A stretch of 64,000 bases of DNA from Prochlorococcus sp. scB243_498I20 (GCA_000635015.1 JFMR01000047.1:1-64000), one strand, 5' to 3'; shown: positions 1 to 7,442, counted from the first letter of the stretch. The notes: generated from the sequence alone by a model not told the origin. Made by a program: numbers and translations.

Positions 1-125
1 TGATTTTACTTCTGACTCTACTATTTCTTCTTTAACTTCACTTTCTTCTGATTCCTCTGATTTTACTTCTGACTCTACTATTTCTTCTTTAACTTCACTT
101 TCTTCTGATTCCTCTGATTTTACTT
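1..125. repeat. 57-bp tandem repeat inside the TatA-like gene
   Basis: Two identical 57-bp units (1-57 and 58-114) are followed by the first 11 bases of a third. On the minus strand each encodes a 19-residue acidic unit of Ser, Glu, Val and Lys. The copies show no base difference, so the duplication is recent or kept uniform. More copies may lie outside the window to the left. Confidence 0.9.
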
Positions 126-285
126 TTGAATTTTCTAAGCTTTGATCTTCATCTTTACTTAAAAGGAATTTTAATAGTTTTTTGAATAATAAGGAACCTT
201 TTTCAATTCTTTTTGGCCCTAAAATTGAAAGCAAAATTACTAAAATTATGAATATTTCAGGTGAATTTAAACCTAATAGTTTCAT
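1..285 (-). CDS. TatA/Hcf106-like single-span protein (partial)
   Basis: The gene runs off the left edge, so only its first 95 codons are seen, starting at the ATG at 283-285. Residues 9-23 form one hydrophobic span that begins Pro-Glu and ends in a Gly-Pro-Lys-Arg hinge, followed by a basic amphipathic stretch (about 26-44). That is the layout of TatA/TatB subunits of the twin-arginine translocase. From about residue 56 the tail is an acidic Ser/Glu/Val repeat, which ordinary TatA lacks. Known of the family: TatA/B insert in the thylakoid or plasma membrane and help move folded proteins. Whether this copy still does so is unclear; it may be a paralogue with another role. Family call likely, function inferred. 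Confidence 0.6.
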   Translation of the reverse strand, partial: MKLLGLNSPEIFIILVILLSILGPKRIEKGSLLFKKLLKFLLSKDEDQSLENSKVKSEESEESEVKEEIVESEVKSEESEESEVKEEIVESEVKS

Positions 286-332
286 AAAATTTCATATTCT
301 ATTTATATTTTAGTATATGCTAAAAATTTAAT

Positions 333-755
333 CTAATTATTCTCAAAAGTTGGTAAATAGAGTTCCCTATTTGATGCAATTAAACCTTCTTCTTTAAAAA
401 AAATCTCTAGATCTTTAAGATCATTTATATCTACAAATTCACCACAATTATCTAATATATTATTATGGGTGAAATTCCATAAACTTTCCAAATATTCATC
501 ATCGTCTGGGAATGCTACAAATTTTAAATATGTATTATTCAAAGCATATTCACTAGCAAAATCAGAATCTAATCCTTCTCTCTTAGCATCACAAAAAACT
601 TTAGCAAATCTTTTACCTACAGAAGTTTGAGCACTCGATAAATCTAAATTACCTTGCATAGCTTTTACATTTATTGGTGCAACAAAAATAATTATTGGAA
701 GAAAAATAGATACTAATATAAACAAGAAAAACTTACCTTTTAAATTACAGCTCAA
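333..755 (-). CDS. secreted two-cysteine protein of unknown function
   Basis: The product has 140 residues with a TTG start (753-755); no ATG lies before the hydrophobic segment. Residues 8-28 are a signal-peptide core, with possible cleavage after the Val-Lys-Ala near residue 32, so the mature protein is probably periplasmic or lumenal. The mature part has two cysteines (C55 and C104) that could form a disulfide. The stretch around C55 (FC-D-A-K-R-E-G-L-D-S-D-F) resembles the stretch around C62 of the product at 62385-62840, so the two may be distant paralogues. No ribosome binding site is evident. Function unknown. Confidence 0.65.
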   Translation of the reverse strand: MSCNLKGKFFLFILVSIFLPIIIFVAPINVKAMQGNLDLSSAQTSVGKRFAKVFCDAKREGLDSDFASEYALNNTYLKFVAFPDDDEYLESLWNFTHNNILDNCGEFVDINDLKDLEIFFKEEGLIASNRELYLPTFENN

Positions 756-895
756 TATAAATTAGCAAAAAAAGTAATCAATTAGGCCTATTTAAGTAAA
801 AGCACTTATTATAAATTAAGAATTAAATAGAAAACATAAAATCAGCTCCATATCTGAATTTATAATATAGAAAGATTAAATAAATTTAAAAATAT

Positions 896-1903
896 ATGTC
901 TTCATATATAAAGCTAAAAGGAAGGGGAGTTAACAGGATAATTACGAGTAAGGTCATGCTATCGCCATTAGCAGGAGTTACAGATAACATTTTTAGGCGA
1001 CTTGTACGTAAATGGGCTCCAAACTCTTTACTTTTTACAGAAATGATAAATGCCACAAGCCTTAAAAAAGGATTTGGAACACAAAAAATCAATCAAATAG
1101 AATTAGAAGAAGGTCCAATTGGAGTACAAATATTTGATAATAGACCATATGCTGTTTCTGAAGCCGCGAAACAAGCTGAGGACTCGGGAGCATTCTTAAT
1201 TGATATTAATATGGGATGTCCAGTAAAAAAAATTGCAAAGAAAGGTGGAGGTAGTGCCTTAATAAAAGACCGAAAACTTGCTTTAGAATTAATCATAAAA
1301 GCAGTAAAAGCTGTTAAGGTTCCAGTAACAGTAAAAACAAGACTCGGATGGGATAGTAAAGAAGAAAATATAGAAGATTTCTTATTTAAACTTCAAGATG
1401 CGGGAGCAACTATGATCACACTTCATGGAAGAACTAGAAAACAGGGTTTTTCAGGCAAGTCAGATTGGGAAATGATCGGGAGAATTAAAAAGTTGTTGGA
1501 AATTCCAGTAATTGCTAATGGAGATATCAAAAATCCAGATGACGCTATTAATTGTTTAAAAAAAACAAATGCTGATGGGGTAATGGTTGGACGAGGGATT
1601 TTAGGTTCCCCATGGAAAATAGGAGAAATAGATTATGCCATTAGAGAAAATAAAAATTTTAAAGAACCAAACACAGAAGAAAAACTATATTTAATAATTG
1701 AGCATCTTGATGAATTAATAAAAGAAAAAGGAGATCACGGCTTGCTAATTGCAAGGAAACATATCTCATGGACATGTAAAGACTTTAAAGGAGCATCAAA
1801 TTTGAGAAATAACTTGGTTAGAGCTGTTGATAAAAATGAAGTTAAAAATTTAATAATTAAAATGATTAAAACTTTGAATAATGAAAAAAATACATTAGCT
1901 TAG
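896..1903 (+). CDS. dus: tRNA-dihydrouridine synthase
   Basis: A 335-residue TIM-barrel flavoenzyme of the Dus family, which reduces uridines in the tRNA D-loop using FMN and NADPH. The N-terminal MLSPLAGVTD segment (residues 21-30) is the FMN-binding start of the barrel, and the INMGCPV motif carries the conserved active-site cysteine (C108). Length is normal for the family. The start at 896 gives a 20-residue lead before the barrel; the ATG at 956 would also be workable. The gene opens a short + strand run with the DUF2470 gene 18 bp downstream. Bacterial cyanobacteria usually have one such enzyme; I cannot tell DusA from DusB position specificity. Confidence 0.92.
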   Translation: MSSYIKLKGRGVNRIITSKVMLSPLAGVTDNIFRRLVRKWAPNSLLFTEMINATSLKKGFGTQKINQIELEEGPIGVQIFDNRPYAVSEAAKQAEDSGAFLIDINMGCPVKKIAKKGGGSALIKDRKLALELIIKAVKAVKVPVTVKTRLGWDSKEENIEDFLFKLQDAGATMITLHGRTRKQGFSGKSDWEMIGRIKKLLEIPVIANGDIKNPDDAINCLKKTNADGVMVGRGILGSPWKIGEIDYAIRENKNFKEPNTEEKLYLIIEHLDELIKEKGDHGLLIARKHISWTCKDFKGASNLRNNLVRAVDKNEVKNLIIKMIKTLNNEKNTLA

Positions 1904-1921
1904 AACAAATTTATTTTTATA

Positions 1922-2179
1922 ATGAAAATTATTAGTAAAGAGACAAGTAAAAGAGTTTGTGATCATATGAATAATGATCACATTGATTCGGTTCACAAAT
2001 ATCTTATTCATTATGGGAAGATATCAAGATTTGAGAATGCTTATATGGAAGAAATTAATAACAGTTATATAAAAATTAATTACGATGGCCAGTCAGCAAT
2101 TATCAATTTTAAAAATGAAATATCTGAAGAAGAAATTCATTCAACTTTAGTATCAATGATTAAAGAAATTAAAAAATAA
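1922..2179 (+). CDS. DUF2470 protein
   Basis: An 85-residue protein built almost entirely of one DUF2470 domain: the N-terminal helix carries the family pattern CDHMNNDH (residues 13-20) followed by a beta-sheet region. In other proteins this domain sits at the C-terminus of HugZ-like heme oxygenases and related flavin/heme-binding split barrels. Standing alone it may bind a tetrapyrrole or act as a partner, which is inference. It lies 18 bp after the dus gene on the same strand and is probably co-transcribed. Confidence 0.75.
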   Translation: MKIISKETSKRVCDHMNNDHIDSVHKYLIHYGKISRFENAYMEEINNSYIKINYDGQSAIINFKNEISEEEIHSTLVSMIKEIKK

Positions 2180-2198
2180 AATAATTTATAAAAAAATT

Positions 2199-2363
2199 CT
2201 AATTTTTATTTTCATAGTAGTCAGTTATTTTTTTACATTCTTCAAAAGAAAGCATGCTTAACCTAGATGTGGCTTTTATTTTTAGAATTGCACAAACAGC
2301 TAATAAATCAGAGCTATCAACATTAAGTGCTTCAGAAAGTTCTAGGACCCTAAGACCTTTCAT
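2199..2363 (-). CDS. free-standing IF2_N-like mini-protein (54 aa)
   Basis: A short gene with an ATG at 2361-2363 and a TAG at 2199. Its product begins MKGLRVLELSEALNVDSSDL and continues into a second helix containing a Ser-Met-Leu-Ser turn before the Glu-Glu-Cys-Lys-Lys-Ile helix. This matches the pattern of the small N-terminal domain of bacterial initiation factor IF2 (IF2_N: RVYELAKELGV-S-S-K-E-L ... SSLSEED). In IF2 the domain is an appendage to the GTPase; here it forms the whole protein. It lies 42 bp downstream of the secreted protein gene at 2406-2645 on the same strand. Whether it touches the ribosome or nucleic acid is unknown. Confidence 0.65.
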   Translation of the reverse strand: MKGLRVLELSEALNVDSSDLLAVCAILKIKATSRLSMLSFEECKKITDYYENKN

Positions 2364-2405
2364 TAGTATTAAAAAATTATTTCTACATTATCAAGAACCT
2401 TTAAA

Positions 2406-2645
2406 TCAATGGGCTGCATTTTTCCCTAAACCTGCAACGAATGGAAAAGTTTGTTCATCTCCAAATATATCTTCTACCGAAGAACTAGAAATATTAGTTT
2501 TTTTATTATTATCAGGCTTAATTTCTTCAATTTCATTAGAAATATTATCTTTAAAATTATTTTCAATTTCCTTTGCTAATAAATTATTCGTATTAGAAAA
2601 TATTGAAAAAACTAATACACATAAAAACAAAATAATTCTTTTCAT
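2406..2645 (-). CDS. small secreted protein of unknown function
   Basis: A 79-residue product with an N-terminal signal peptide (MKRIILFLCVLVFSIF, cleavage probably near the Leu-Leu-Ala at residues 22-24). An acidic, Asn-rich linker follows, and the C-terminus is distinctive: EDIFGDEQTFPFVAGLGKNA. A conserved-looking C-terminal block behind a low-complexity spacer suggests a peptide-sized partner or lipid-surface role in the lumen or periplasm, but the function is not known. ATG at 2643-2645. The overlapping + strand frame (2254-2694) is not coding. Confidence 0.65.
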   Translation of the reverse strand: MKRIILFLCVLVFSIFSNTNNLLAKEIENNFKDNISNEIEEIKPDNNKKTNISSSSVEDIFGDEQTFPFVAGLGKNAAH

Positions 2646-2746
2646 AAAAAAAATTTATATAGTACTATTGTTATATGCCAATAGAGTTATTTAGAAAAAC
2701 TAGATAATTTTAAAACAAATCTATATAAATCAAAATCAAAAAATAT

Positions 2747-2983
2747 TCATCTTCCCAACTTATTTCTATTTTTAAATCTAATTAAAAAATAAAGACCTAG
2801 TAACAAAAGAATTGCTAAGGAGTACTGATTAAGAAAAGCATAAACCATATAGACGAGAAAGGGGAATAAGCACGCCCTCTTGAGATTTAATTTCTGTTCC
2901 TTTGACATATTTTTCCAATTTAAATATTCTTCCCATTGAAAAATCTTCTTCATTTTTCTACTTCTATTTTTACGATTAAACAT
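2747..2983 (-). CDS. small two-span membrane protein
   Basis: A 78-residue protein with a basic N-terminus, an amphipathic Trp-containing segment (about residues 15-35) and two hydrophobic spans at roughly 36-52 and 54-69. The chosen start is the ATG at 2981-2983; a second ATG ten codons later (2951-2953) would give a protein beginning MKKIFQW. No family recognised. Confidence 0.55.
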   Translation of the reverse strand: MFNRKNRSRKMKKIFQWEEYLNWKNMSKEQKLNLKRACLFPFLVYMVYAFLNQYSLAILLLLGLYFLIRFKNRNKLGR

Positions 2984-3088
2984 AAATTTATAAATATAGT
3001 TTTGATGATTCTTATGTTAATAAATAAAATTAATTTACAATATCAAAATAAGTTTTTTCATTGAATAAAAATATTTTTTAAATAAAAG

Positions 3089-3508
3089 ATGAACTCAAAA
3101 CCAGTTTGGAAAACAGAAAAAATTGTTTTACCTCAACATGTAGATCATGCAGGCGTAATGTGGCACGGTAAATATTTTAATTGGCTTGAAGAAAGCCGAA
3201 TAAATGCACTTTTAGAAGTAGGTATAAGTTATTTCGAACTAACTAAAAATGGCTTAGATTTACCTTTAATCAATACTTCAATAAAATATAAATCTCCTTT
3301 ATTGCTCGGTGAAGAAATAACAATCGAGAGCGAATTCAATATTGATAAAAGTCCTAGAATTAATGTGATTTCAAAATTTCATAACAAGAAAAATGAAATC
3401 TTAACGATTGCTGAAGTAAATTTAGTCTTAATAAATAAAATGAATTTTTCTATAATAAGAAAAAGGCCAGATTTCCTATCGGAAGCTTTTAGTAAATTAA
3501 ACGGTTGA
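3089..3508 (+). CDS. hot-dog acyl-CoA thioesterase (4HBT family)
   Basis: A 139-residue single hot-dog domain protein. The VDHAGVMWHGKYFNWLEE stretch (residues 18-35) is the signature of the 4-hydroxybenzoyl-CoA thioesterase / YbgC family, with D19 in the position of the catalytic acid. In cyanobacteria one member of this family hydrolyses 1,4-dihydroxy-2-naphthoyl-CoA in phylloquinone synthesis; that specific role is plausible here but cannot be shown from sequence alone. Length and start (ATG at 3089) fit the family. Confidence 0.82.
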   Translation: MNSKPVWKTEKIVLPQHVDHAGVMWHGKYFNWLEESRINALLEVGISYFELTKNGLDLPLINTSIKYKSPLLLGEEITIESEFNIDKSPRINVISKFHNKKNEILTIAEVNLVLINKMNFSIIRKRPDFLSEAFSKLNG

Positions 3509-3542
3509 AATTATTATCCGCCAATTGAACGATTTATTAATT

Positions 3543-3740
3543 ATGAATATATTTCAAGTTATTGATTCTTATCAATATGAAATGGAATCAAGATATCAAG
3601 AAAAATCAATGCTCACAAATCTTTTTACAGAGCACAAATTTATAGGATGGTTAGGGTTGTTTATAGTATTTTTCTCTATCTTTGCAATTTTTGTTTTTCA
3701 ATTTCTTGAGTGGGAAAGTAATGACAATAATAAAAGTTAA
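3543..3740 (+). CDS. small single-span membrane protein
   Basis: A 65-residue product read from the ATG at 3543; a TTG at 3525 in the same frame would add six residues. It has a polar N-terminal half rich in Glu, Tyr and Gln, one hydrophobic span near residues 36-54, and a short acidic/Asn tail. It lies between the thioesterase gene and the gene at 3781, all on the + strand. No family recognised. Confidence 0.55.
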   Translation: MNIFQVIDSYQYEMESRYQEKSMLTNLFTEHKFIGWLGLFIVFFSIFAIFVFQFLEWESNDNNKS

Positions 3741-3780
3741 GAAGATTTAATGCTTATAATTCAACTGAATGACTTAAAAA

Positions 3781-4032
3781 ATGGCTATCTACTTAAAAAT
3801 AACTAACCCTACAGAGGTTGTAAAAAAAAAGACCTCAAAATGGCTTACAGATATTACACCTGAAAGAATTGATAGAAAATTGGTAGAGGATGAAGTAATA
3901 AAAGGCATTATCGAGCAATTAACATTAGAAGGCATAAAAGGAGAAATATCAGCAATTAATGGGTTTGAAGTAAATGAATCTTCAGTAATAACAAAAAATA
4001 ATTTTGTTATTAGAAAAACAAAAACTTTTTAG
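3781..4032 (+). CDS. conserved-looking protein of unknown function
   Basis: An 83-residue soluble protein beginning MAIYLKITNPTEVV. It has a basic N-terminal third with Lys-Lys-Lys and Trp, an acidic helix (residues 32-50) and a C-terminal beta-like region. There is no signal peptide, membrane span or cysteine, and the family is not recognised. It is 20 bp upstream of the Mrr-like nuclease gene in the same direction, so the two may be co-transcribed, but nothing in its sequence says it is a nuclease partner. Confidence 0.55.
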   Translation: MAIYLKITNPTEVVKKKTSKWLTDITPERIDRKLVEDEVIKGIIEQLTLEGIKGEISAINGFEVNESSVITKNNFVIRKTKTF

Positions 4033-4052
4033 ATAGAAAATAAAAATCGTTA

Positions 4053-4919
4053 ATGAAAATTTTTATTTTAATAATATTTATTATTTTTTTTATTTTTATA
4101 ATTGTAAGGAATTATCAAATTAAAAAGAAAAAGTACAAATTAAATAATGCTTTAAATTCCAATTTATTTATTCAAACAATTAATAATTTAATAGAAGAAA
4201 ACAAATACAATTTGTTAGAAGAAAGGATCAGATTAAGGGAAATAGATGCTTACGGCAACGAGGATTATAAAAAATGGATTGGCAATCCACCTCTTGATGA
4301 AAAAGCTATAGAAAAAAATATATTTAATGGATCTAAGCGATTTAAAGAGGGAATTCCATACTTTTGGGAAAAGGTAATTTTAAAAAAATTTGGGAGTATG
4401 GAATTATTTTTTGAAAAGTGGAGATCGTATTGTAATGAAAATCCTACTATTGATGATGAGATTATTGGATCGATTAGAAAGCTTGAAACTGAAGATTGGT
4501 TTGTATTCATAGCAAGTCAAATAGAGAAATCATGTTTAAACCTAATAGAAAAAAATTACTCAAGTAAAAACAAGGAAAACTACAAAAAAGGTATTAGATT
4601 TGAAAATCATTGTATGGAAATTCTCAAACAAAATGGCTGGGGAGTAAAAGAAACCCCTAATACAGGAGATCAAGGGGTTGACCTAATTGCGTCAATAAAT
4701 GATTTGAGAATATGTATTCAATGCAAAGATCATGAAAAAGCTATTGGAAATAAAGCAGTTCAGGAAATTTCAGCTGGTAAATTATTTTGGAAAGGTACAC
4801 ATGCCATAATAGTCTCAAAATCTGGCTTCACAAAGTCTGCGTATCAACTAGCAAAATCAAATAAAGTGAAACTAATCAATGAATATCAATTAAAAGATTT
4901 AGAAAAGTTTATTGTTTAA
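4053..4919 (+). CDS. membrane-anchored Mrr-type restriction endonuclease-like protein
   Basis: A 288-residue protein with a strong N-terminal transmembrane helix (residues 2-18) followed by a Lys-rich stop, a helical middle region, and from about residue 177 an Mrr_cat (restriction endonuclease-like) domain. The catalytic PD-(D/E)xK layout is visible: Glu184 in the first helix, Asp210 in GDQGVDLI, and Gln223-x-Lys225 in CIQCK. Mrr-family proteins cut DNA, often modified DNA. No methyltransferase or specificity gene is nearby, so this is not a classical restriction-modification pair. Membrane tethering suggests it acts on DNA at the envelope, for example entering DNA, which is inference. Confidence 0.8.
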   Translation: MKIFILIIFIIFFIFIIVRNYQIKKKKYKLNNALNSNLFIQTINNLIEENKYNLLEERIRLREIDAYGNEDYKKWIGNPPLDEKAIEKNIFNGSKRFKEGIPYFWEKVILKKFGSMELFFEKWRSYCNENPTIDDEIIGSIRKLETEDWFVFIASQIEKSCLNLIEKNYSSKNKENYKKGIRFENHCMEILKQNGWGVKETPNTGDQGVDLIASINDLRICIQCKDHEKAIGNKAVQEISAGKLFWKGTHAIIVSKSGFTKSAYQLAKSNKVKLINEYQLKDLEKFIV

Positions 4920-4924
4920 ATAGT

Positions 4925-5329
4925 TTATATCAATTGAGTTAAGCCTTCTTTGTAAAGCAAAAGTGTTGTAAAAATTCCTGAGGCCCACATTAAACCTCTA
5001 GCTGCTGGGATATTAAATACATAGGCACCAATATATAAAAAACGAAAAAAAGGATGAATAAATGCTGCAATTATTGCAATATTAGAGTCAGTTAAAGTAA
5101 TTAAACAAAGAAGACATGCTGGAGCATGTAGGGAAATACTTTCCCAACAATTTTGGTGACACCAAACTGCTCTTTTACCAAAAGAAGGTAATTCATCGAA
5201 TAAAGCCCTTGGAGCAGCCATATTTTCAACAGAATATCCAGCTTTAATTCTCCCTATAGTTAATGGGATAATAGATAACAAAACAACACCCACTGAAAGA
5301 CAAAGACTCCAGGCAAAAGCTACTTGCAT
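4925..5329 (-). CDS. MAPEG family membrane protein
   Basis: A 134-residue protein with four predicted membrane spans. The middle block combining Arg-Ala-Asn-like spacing (AAPRALFDELPSFGKRAVWCHQN-type region, residues 38-60) with a Glu in the next helix fits the MAPEG superfamily (membrane-associated proteins in eicosanoid and glutathione metabolism). Bacterial members are often glutathione transferase or peroxidase-like, but substrate is unknown. The gene converges with the Mrr-like gene, leaving 5 bp between the stop codons. Confidence 0.75.
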   Translation of the reverse strand: MQVAFAWSLCLSVGVVLLSIIPLTIGRIKAGYSVENMAAPRALFDELPSFGKRAVWCHQNCWESISLHAPACLLCLITLTDSNIAIIAAFIHPFFRFLYIGAYVFNIPAARGLMWASGIFTTLLLYKEGLTQLI

Positions 5330-5448
5330 ATGATTTAAATAATATTATTAGCTTAATAATTGAAGCTCGTTATCGTGATAAATGAAAAATCATTACTATA
5401 GATAAAATCTTGCAAAAAATCCTGTAATTTATATTAAAAAAATCATTT

Positions 5449-5574
5449 ATGGATATTTCAAAGATAGTTTTAATTTTTGGTATAAGCCTACTAATATATT
5501 TGGCTTTTCTGTTTTTAGGATTTTTTCTTAAGAATAAAAATCTAAAGGCACAGAATCTAAAAAAAGAAGAATAG
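5449..5574 (+). CDS. 41-aa single-span membrane protein
   Basis: A short frame from ATG (5449) to TAG (5572-5574). The product starts MDISKIVLIFGISLL, has one hydrophobic span (residues 5-27) and a basic, Lys-rich cytoplasmic or stromal tail ending Lys-Lys-Glu-Glu. The clean helix-then-charged-tail layout is like small thylakoid subunits, but it does not match any subunit I know. A frame on the other strand (5370-5588) covers it and is less protein-like. Confidence 0.45.
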   Translation: MDISKIVLIFGISLLIYLAFLFLGFFLKNKNLKAQNLKKEE

Positions 5575-5705
5575 ATTATTAATGCCACGAAAATTTACTA
5601 TTTTCTCTATGTGTTTATATCTTTTTGGATATATTTCATAGAAATAAAATTTAATCCAAATAATAATAAGGGATATTTGAAACTAAATAAGACAGTTGCT
5701 GGTAT

Positions 5706-5999
5706 ATGAAAAAATTTTATAAATTTCTTAAAAGTTTTCTATTTATATCACTTTGGCTCATTTTATCCTCATATTTAACCCAATATTGGAATACCTTTCA
5801 TTGGGAATATATTTACTTAAACTTCAGAATTATATTTGATAAAGAATTTTGGTTTGTTGTAGAAAAAATTCTTTTAGGATTTGATATTGGTTACTGGTTA
5901 GAAGAAGCACTAAAATTCTTAAGTTATGAAATACCTAAAGAATCTTTTAAATATGTACCAATTTATTTCGTATTGAAGTCTATTTGGATAAAGAATTAA
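5706..5999 (+). CDS. small aromatic-rich membrane protein
   Basis: A 97-residue protein with a basic start (MKKFYKFLKSF), one clear hydrophobic segment at residues 10-25 and many Trp, Tyr and Phe residues through the rest. It may have a second, weaker span near residues 45-62. No family recognised. It converges with the PAP/fibrillin gene at 6009, with 9 bp between them. Confidence 0.55.
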   Translation: MKKFYKFLKSFLFISLWLILSSYLTQYWNTFHWEYIYLNFRIIFDKEFWFVVEKILLGFDIGYWLEEALKFLSYEIPKESFKYVPIYFVLKSIWIKN

Positions 6000-6008
6000 T
6001 CTATATTT

Positions 6009-6551
6009 TTAGTAGATTTTAATAAATTCCTTAAAATTCTTGAATAAAATCGGCGAATTTATTTTTCTTAAAACGAATAAAGTTCCTTTATCACCTCTGC
6101 AGATTCTAAGCTTATTACTTAAATAAGTTATCTCTAACCACCCTAATTGTTCATTATTTATTTCTTTCATAGCATTTATATTATTTCTTCCAAATTTAGG
6201 ACCTATAACACCAGCATGTGTAAATTTGACCCCAATTTTTCTTTCATTTATGTAATTAAGTCTTATTAAAATACCTGTACCAATAATTGATTTTATTCCT
6301 TTAGGTTTAAGTAAATTAAGACCATTTAAATTAAAGGGATCAAGAATTTGAAGGTTATCAATAAAAGGAGAATATTTTAAAAAAGGACTATTAGAGCTAC
6401 TCCACCTAAGCTCCCAAACACCCTGTAATTCATTTTTATCTTTGCTAAAGGAAAAATTATGATCAATTTCAAGTTGCTCGGCAATAGCTTGTATCTTCGC
6501 TGAATTTGGAGATTTAAGAAGAAATTTTAATAATTCACCTTCGGATTCCAT
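6009..6551 (-). CDS. PAP/fibrillin-like protein
   Basis: A 180-residue protein of the PAP/fibrillin (plastid lipid-associated, lipocalin-like) family. Visible marks are the LQGVWELRWSSSNSP strand-turn (about residues 42-56) and the near-C-terminal pair of strands LEITYLSNKLRICRGDKGTL. Family members bind lipids or quinones at thylakoid membranes. A second member is encoded at 8978-9748. The ATG at 6549-6551 is 3 bp from the start of the divergent gene at 6555, so its promoter must lie inside that gene or the transcript has almost no leader. Confidence 0.75.
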   Translation of the reverse strand: MESEGELLKFLLKSPNSAKIQAIAEQLEIDHNFSFSKDKNELQGVWELRWSSSNSPFLKYSPFIDNLQILDPFNLNGLNLLKPKGIKSIIGTGILIRLNYINERKIGVKFTHAGVIGPKFGRNNINAMKEINNEQLGWLEITYLSNKLRICRGDKGTLFVLRKINSPILFKNFKEFIKIY

Positions 6552-6554
6552 TCA

Positions 6555-6914
6555 ATGAACTTTGAGTATAAAGCTAAGGATAAATACTCACCTCCATATG
6601 CTATATTCTACCCAGAATATGTTGATTTGATGACAAAAAGCTATTGGCTAAAGAAAATTTCAATTCCAAATGCTGATTTATTTCTGGAATATATAAGGAC
6701 AGTATTGCCTTGGATTAAATCTGTTGGAGGAGTAATAGTAAAAAGAGATTTGATACAAGAATCATCCTCAAACGAATGGGATGGAGGGCAACTAGGTTTA
6801 GTAATAGAATTCGAATCAAAATTTGCCGCTAAAAAGGCATTTTATTCTGAAGTATTTCAAAAATATCTGCAGTCCAGAGATTTAATGGAACTAGTTACTA
6901 TAAGTACTCTTTAA
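6555..6914 (+). CDS. DUF1330-like small protein
   Basis: A 119-residue soluble protein that looks like a dimeric alpha-beta barrel (ferredoxin-like fold) protein of the DUF1330 type: an early helix, then GGVIVKRDLI as a strand, then LGLVIEFESKFAAKKAF as strand plus helix, then a helix with YLQSRDLMEL. Function is not known. It is divergent from the fibrillin gene with start codons only 3 bp apart. An internal ATG at 6630 is possible, but it would remove the first part of the fold. Confidence 0.55.
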   Translation: MNFEYKAKDKYSPPYAIFYPEYVDLMTKSYWLKKISIPNADLFLEYIRTVLPWIKSVGGVIVKRDLIQESSSNEWDGGQLGLVIEFESKFAAKKAFYSEVFQKYLQSRDLMELVTISTL

Positions 6915-7050
6915 ATATCAACCAATAACGATCTCTCACAACTAGCTTATAAGTATTTATTACTATTAAATTATTTATGTAATATTTATAACTTCACTTG
7001 CAATTGTATATTTTGCAAAATTTAAATGTAAAAAGTAATCCGGAAATCAA

Positions 7051-7230
7051 ATGAATTATTCAACAGAAAAAGATGATTATTTGATGACAACTCCATATAC
7101 AAAAAAAATTCAGCAAAAATTTGAAAAGGTTAAATCTTTTTTAGAGCAAAATGGATTTAATCCCTCATCAGAGAGCTTAATGCAAGATATAGTTAGTTCA
7201 GAAGAATATATTGCTAAAAATGGCTTATAA
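7051..7230 (+). CDS. 59-aa protein of unknown function
   Basis: A short frame from ATG (7051) to TAA (7228-7230). The product starts MNYSTEKDDYLMTTPYTKK and is hydrophilic, with one predicted helix around residues 17-35 (Lys-Ile-Gln-Gln-Lys-Phe-Glu-Lys-Val) and a second around residues 42-55. There is no membrane span and no cysteine. The composition is protein-like, not AT-noise, which is the main reason for calling it. Confidence 0.5.
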   Translation: MNYSTEKDDYLMTTPYTKKIQQKFEKVKSFLEQNGFNPSSESLMQDIVSSEEYIAKNGL

Positions 7231-7234
7231 AGTA

Positions 7235-7414
7235 TCAGAATATATTCAGAGTCCTTAAATAATAAAAACCGCCTATTAGAAAAGGTAATAATATTCCAAT
7301 AAATAAAAATAAGGATTTCTTTGATTCGCCTTCTGATATGGGGTTAATTTCTGGTTCAATTGCAAAACCGTTCTGTCTACCTCCGCTTTCGGTTGTATAA
7401 CCTTTTTTATTCAT
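7235..7414 (-). CDS. small membrane protein with a high-light-inducible-like N-terminus
   Basis: A 59-residue product from the ATG at 7412-7414. The N-terminus (TTESGGRQNGFAIEPEI) resembles the leader segment of cyanobacterial high-light-inducible proteins. However, the single span that follows (residues 34-52) lacks the Glu-x-x-Asn/His-x-Arg chlorophyll-binding motif of that family. It may share a thylakoid targeting or assembly segment with them. The gene is convergent with 7051-7230, with 4 bp between stops. Confidence 0.55.
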   Translation of the reverse strand: MNKKGYTTESGGRQNGFAIEPEINPISEGESKKSLFLFIGILLPFLIGGFYYLRTLNIF

Positions 7415-7442
7415 AAGAAAAATAATCTATGCAGATTATCTC

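Noticed and set aside
1-125. 57-bp repeat considered as a CRISPR array
   Set aside because: The units are directly adjacent with no spacers and are in frame with a coding sequence, so they are a protein repeat.
2254-2694. 146-codon + strand frame
   Set aside because: It overlaps two minus-strand genes with clear protein-like features, and its own residues are low-complexity Ile/Leu/Lys. The minus-strand IF2_N-like and secreted proteins explain the region better.
5370-5588. 72-codon minus-strand frame
   Set aside because: Covers a short + strand membrane protein gene at 5449-5574, and its residues are mostly Phe/Ile/Lys/Asn without a conserved pattern.
5582-5641. 19-codon + strand frame
   Set aside because: Too short to distinguish from noise, with no ribosome binding site or family match.
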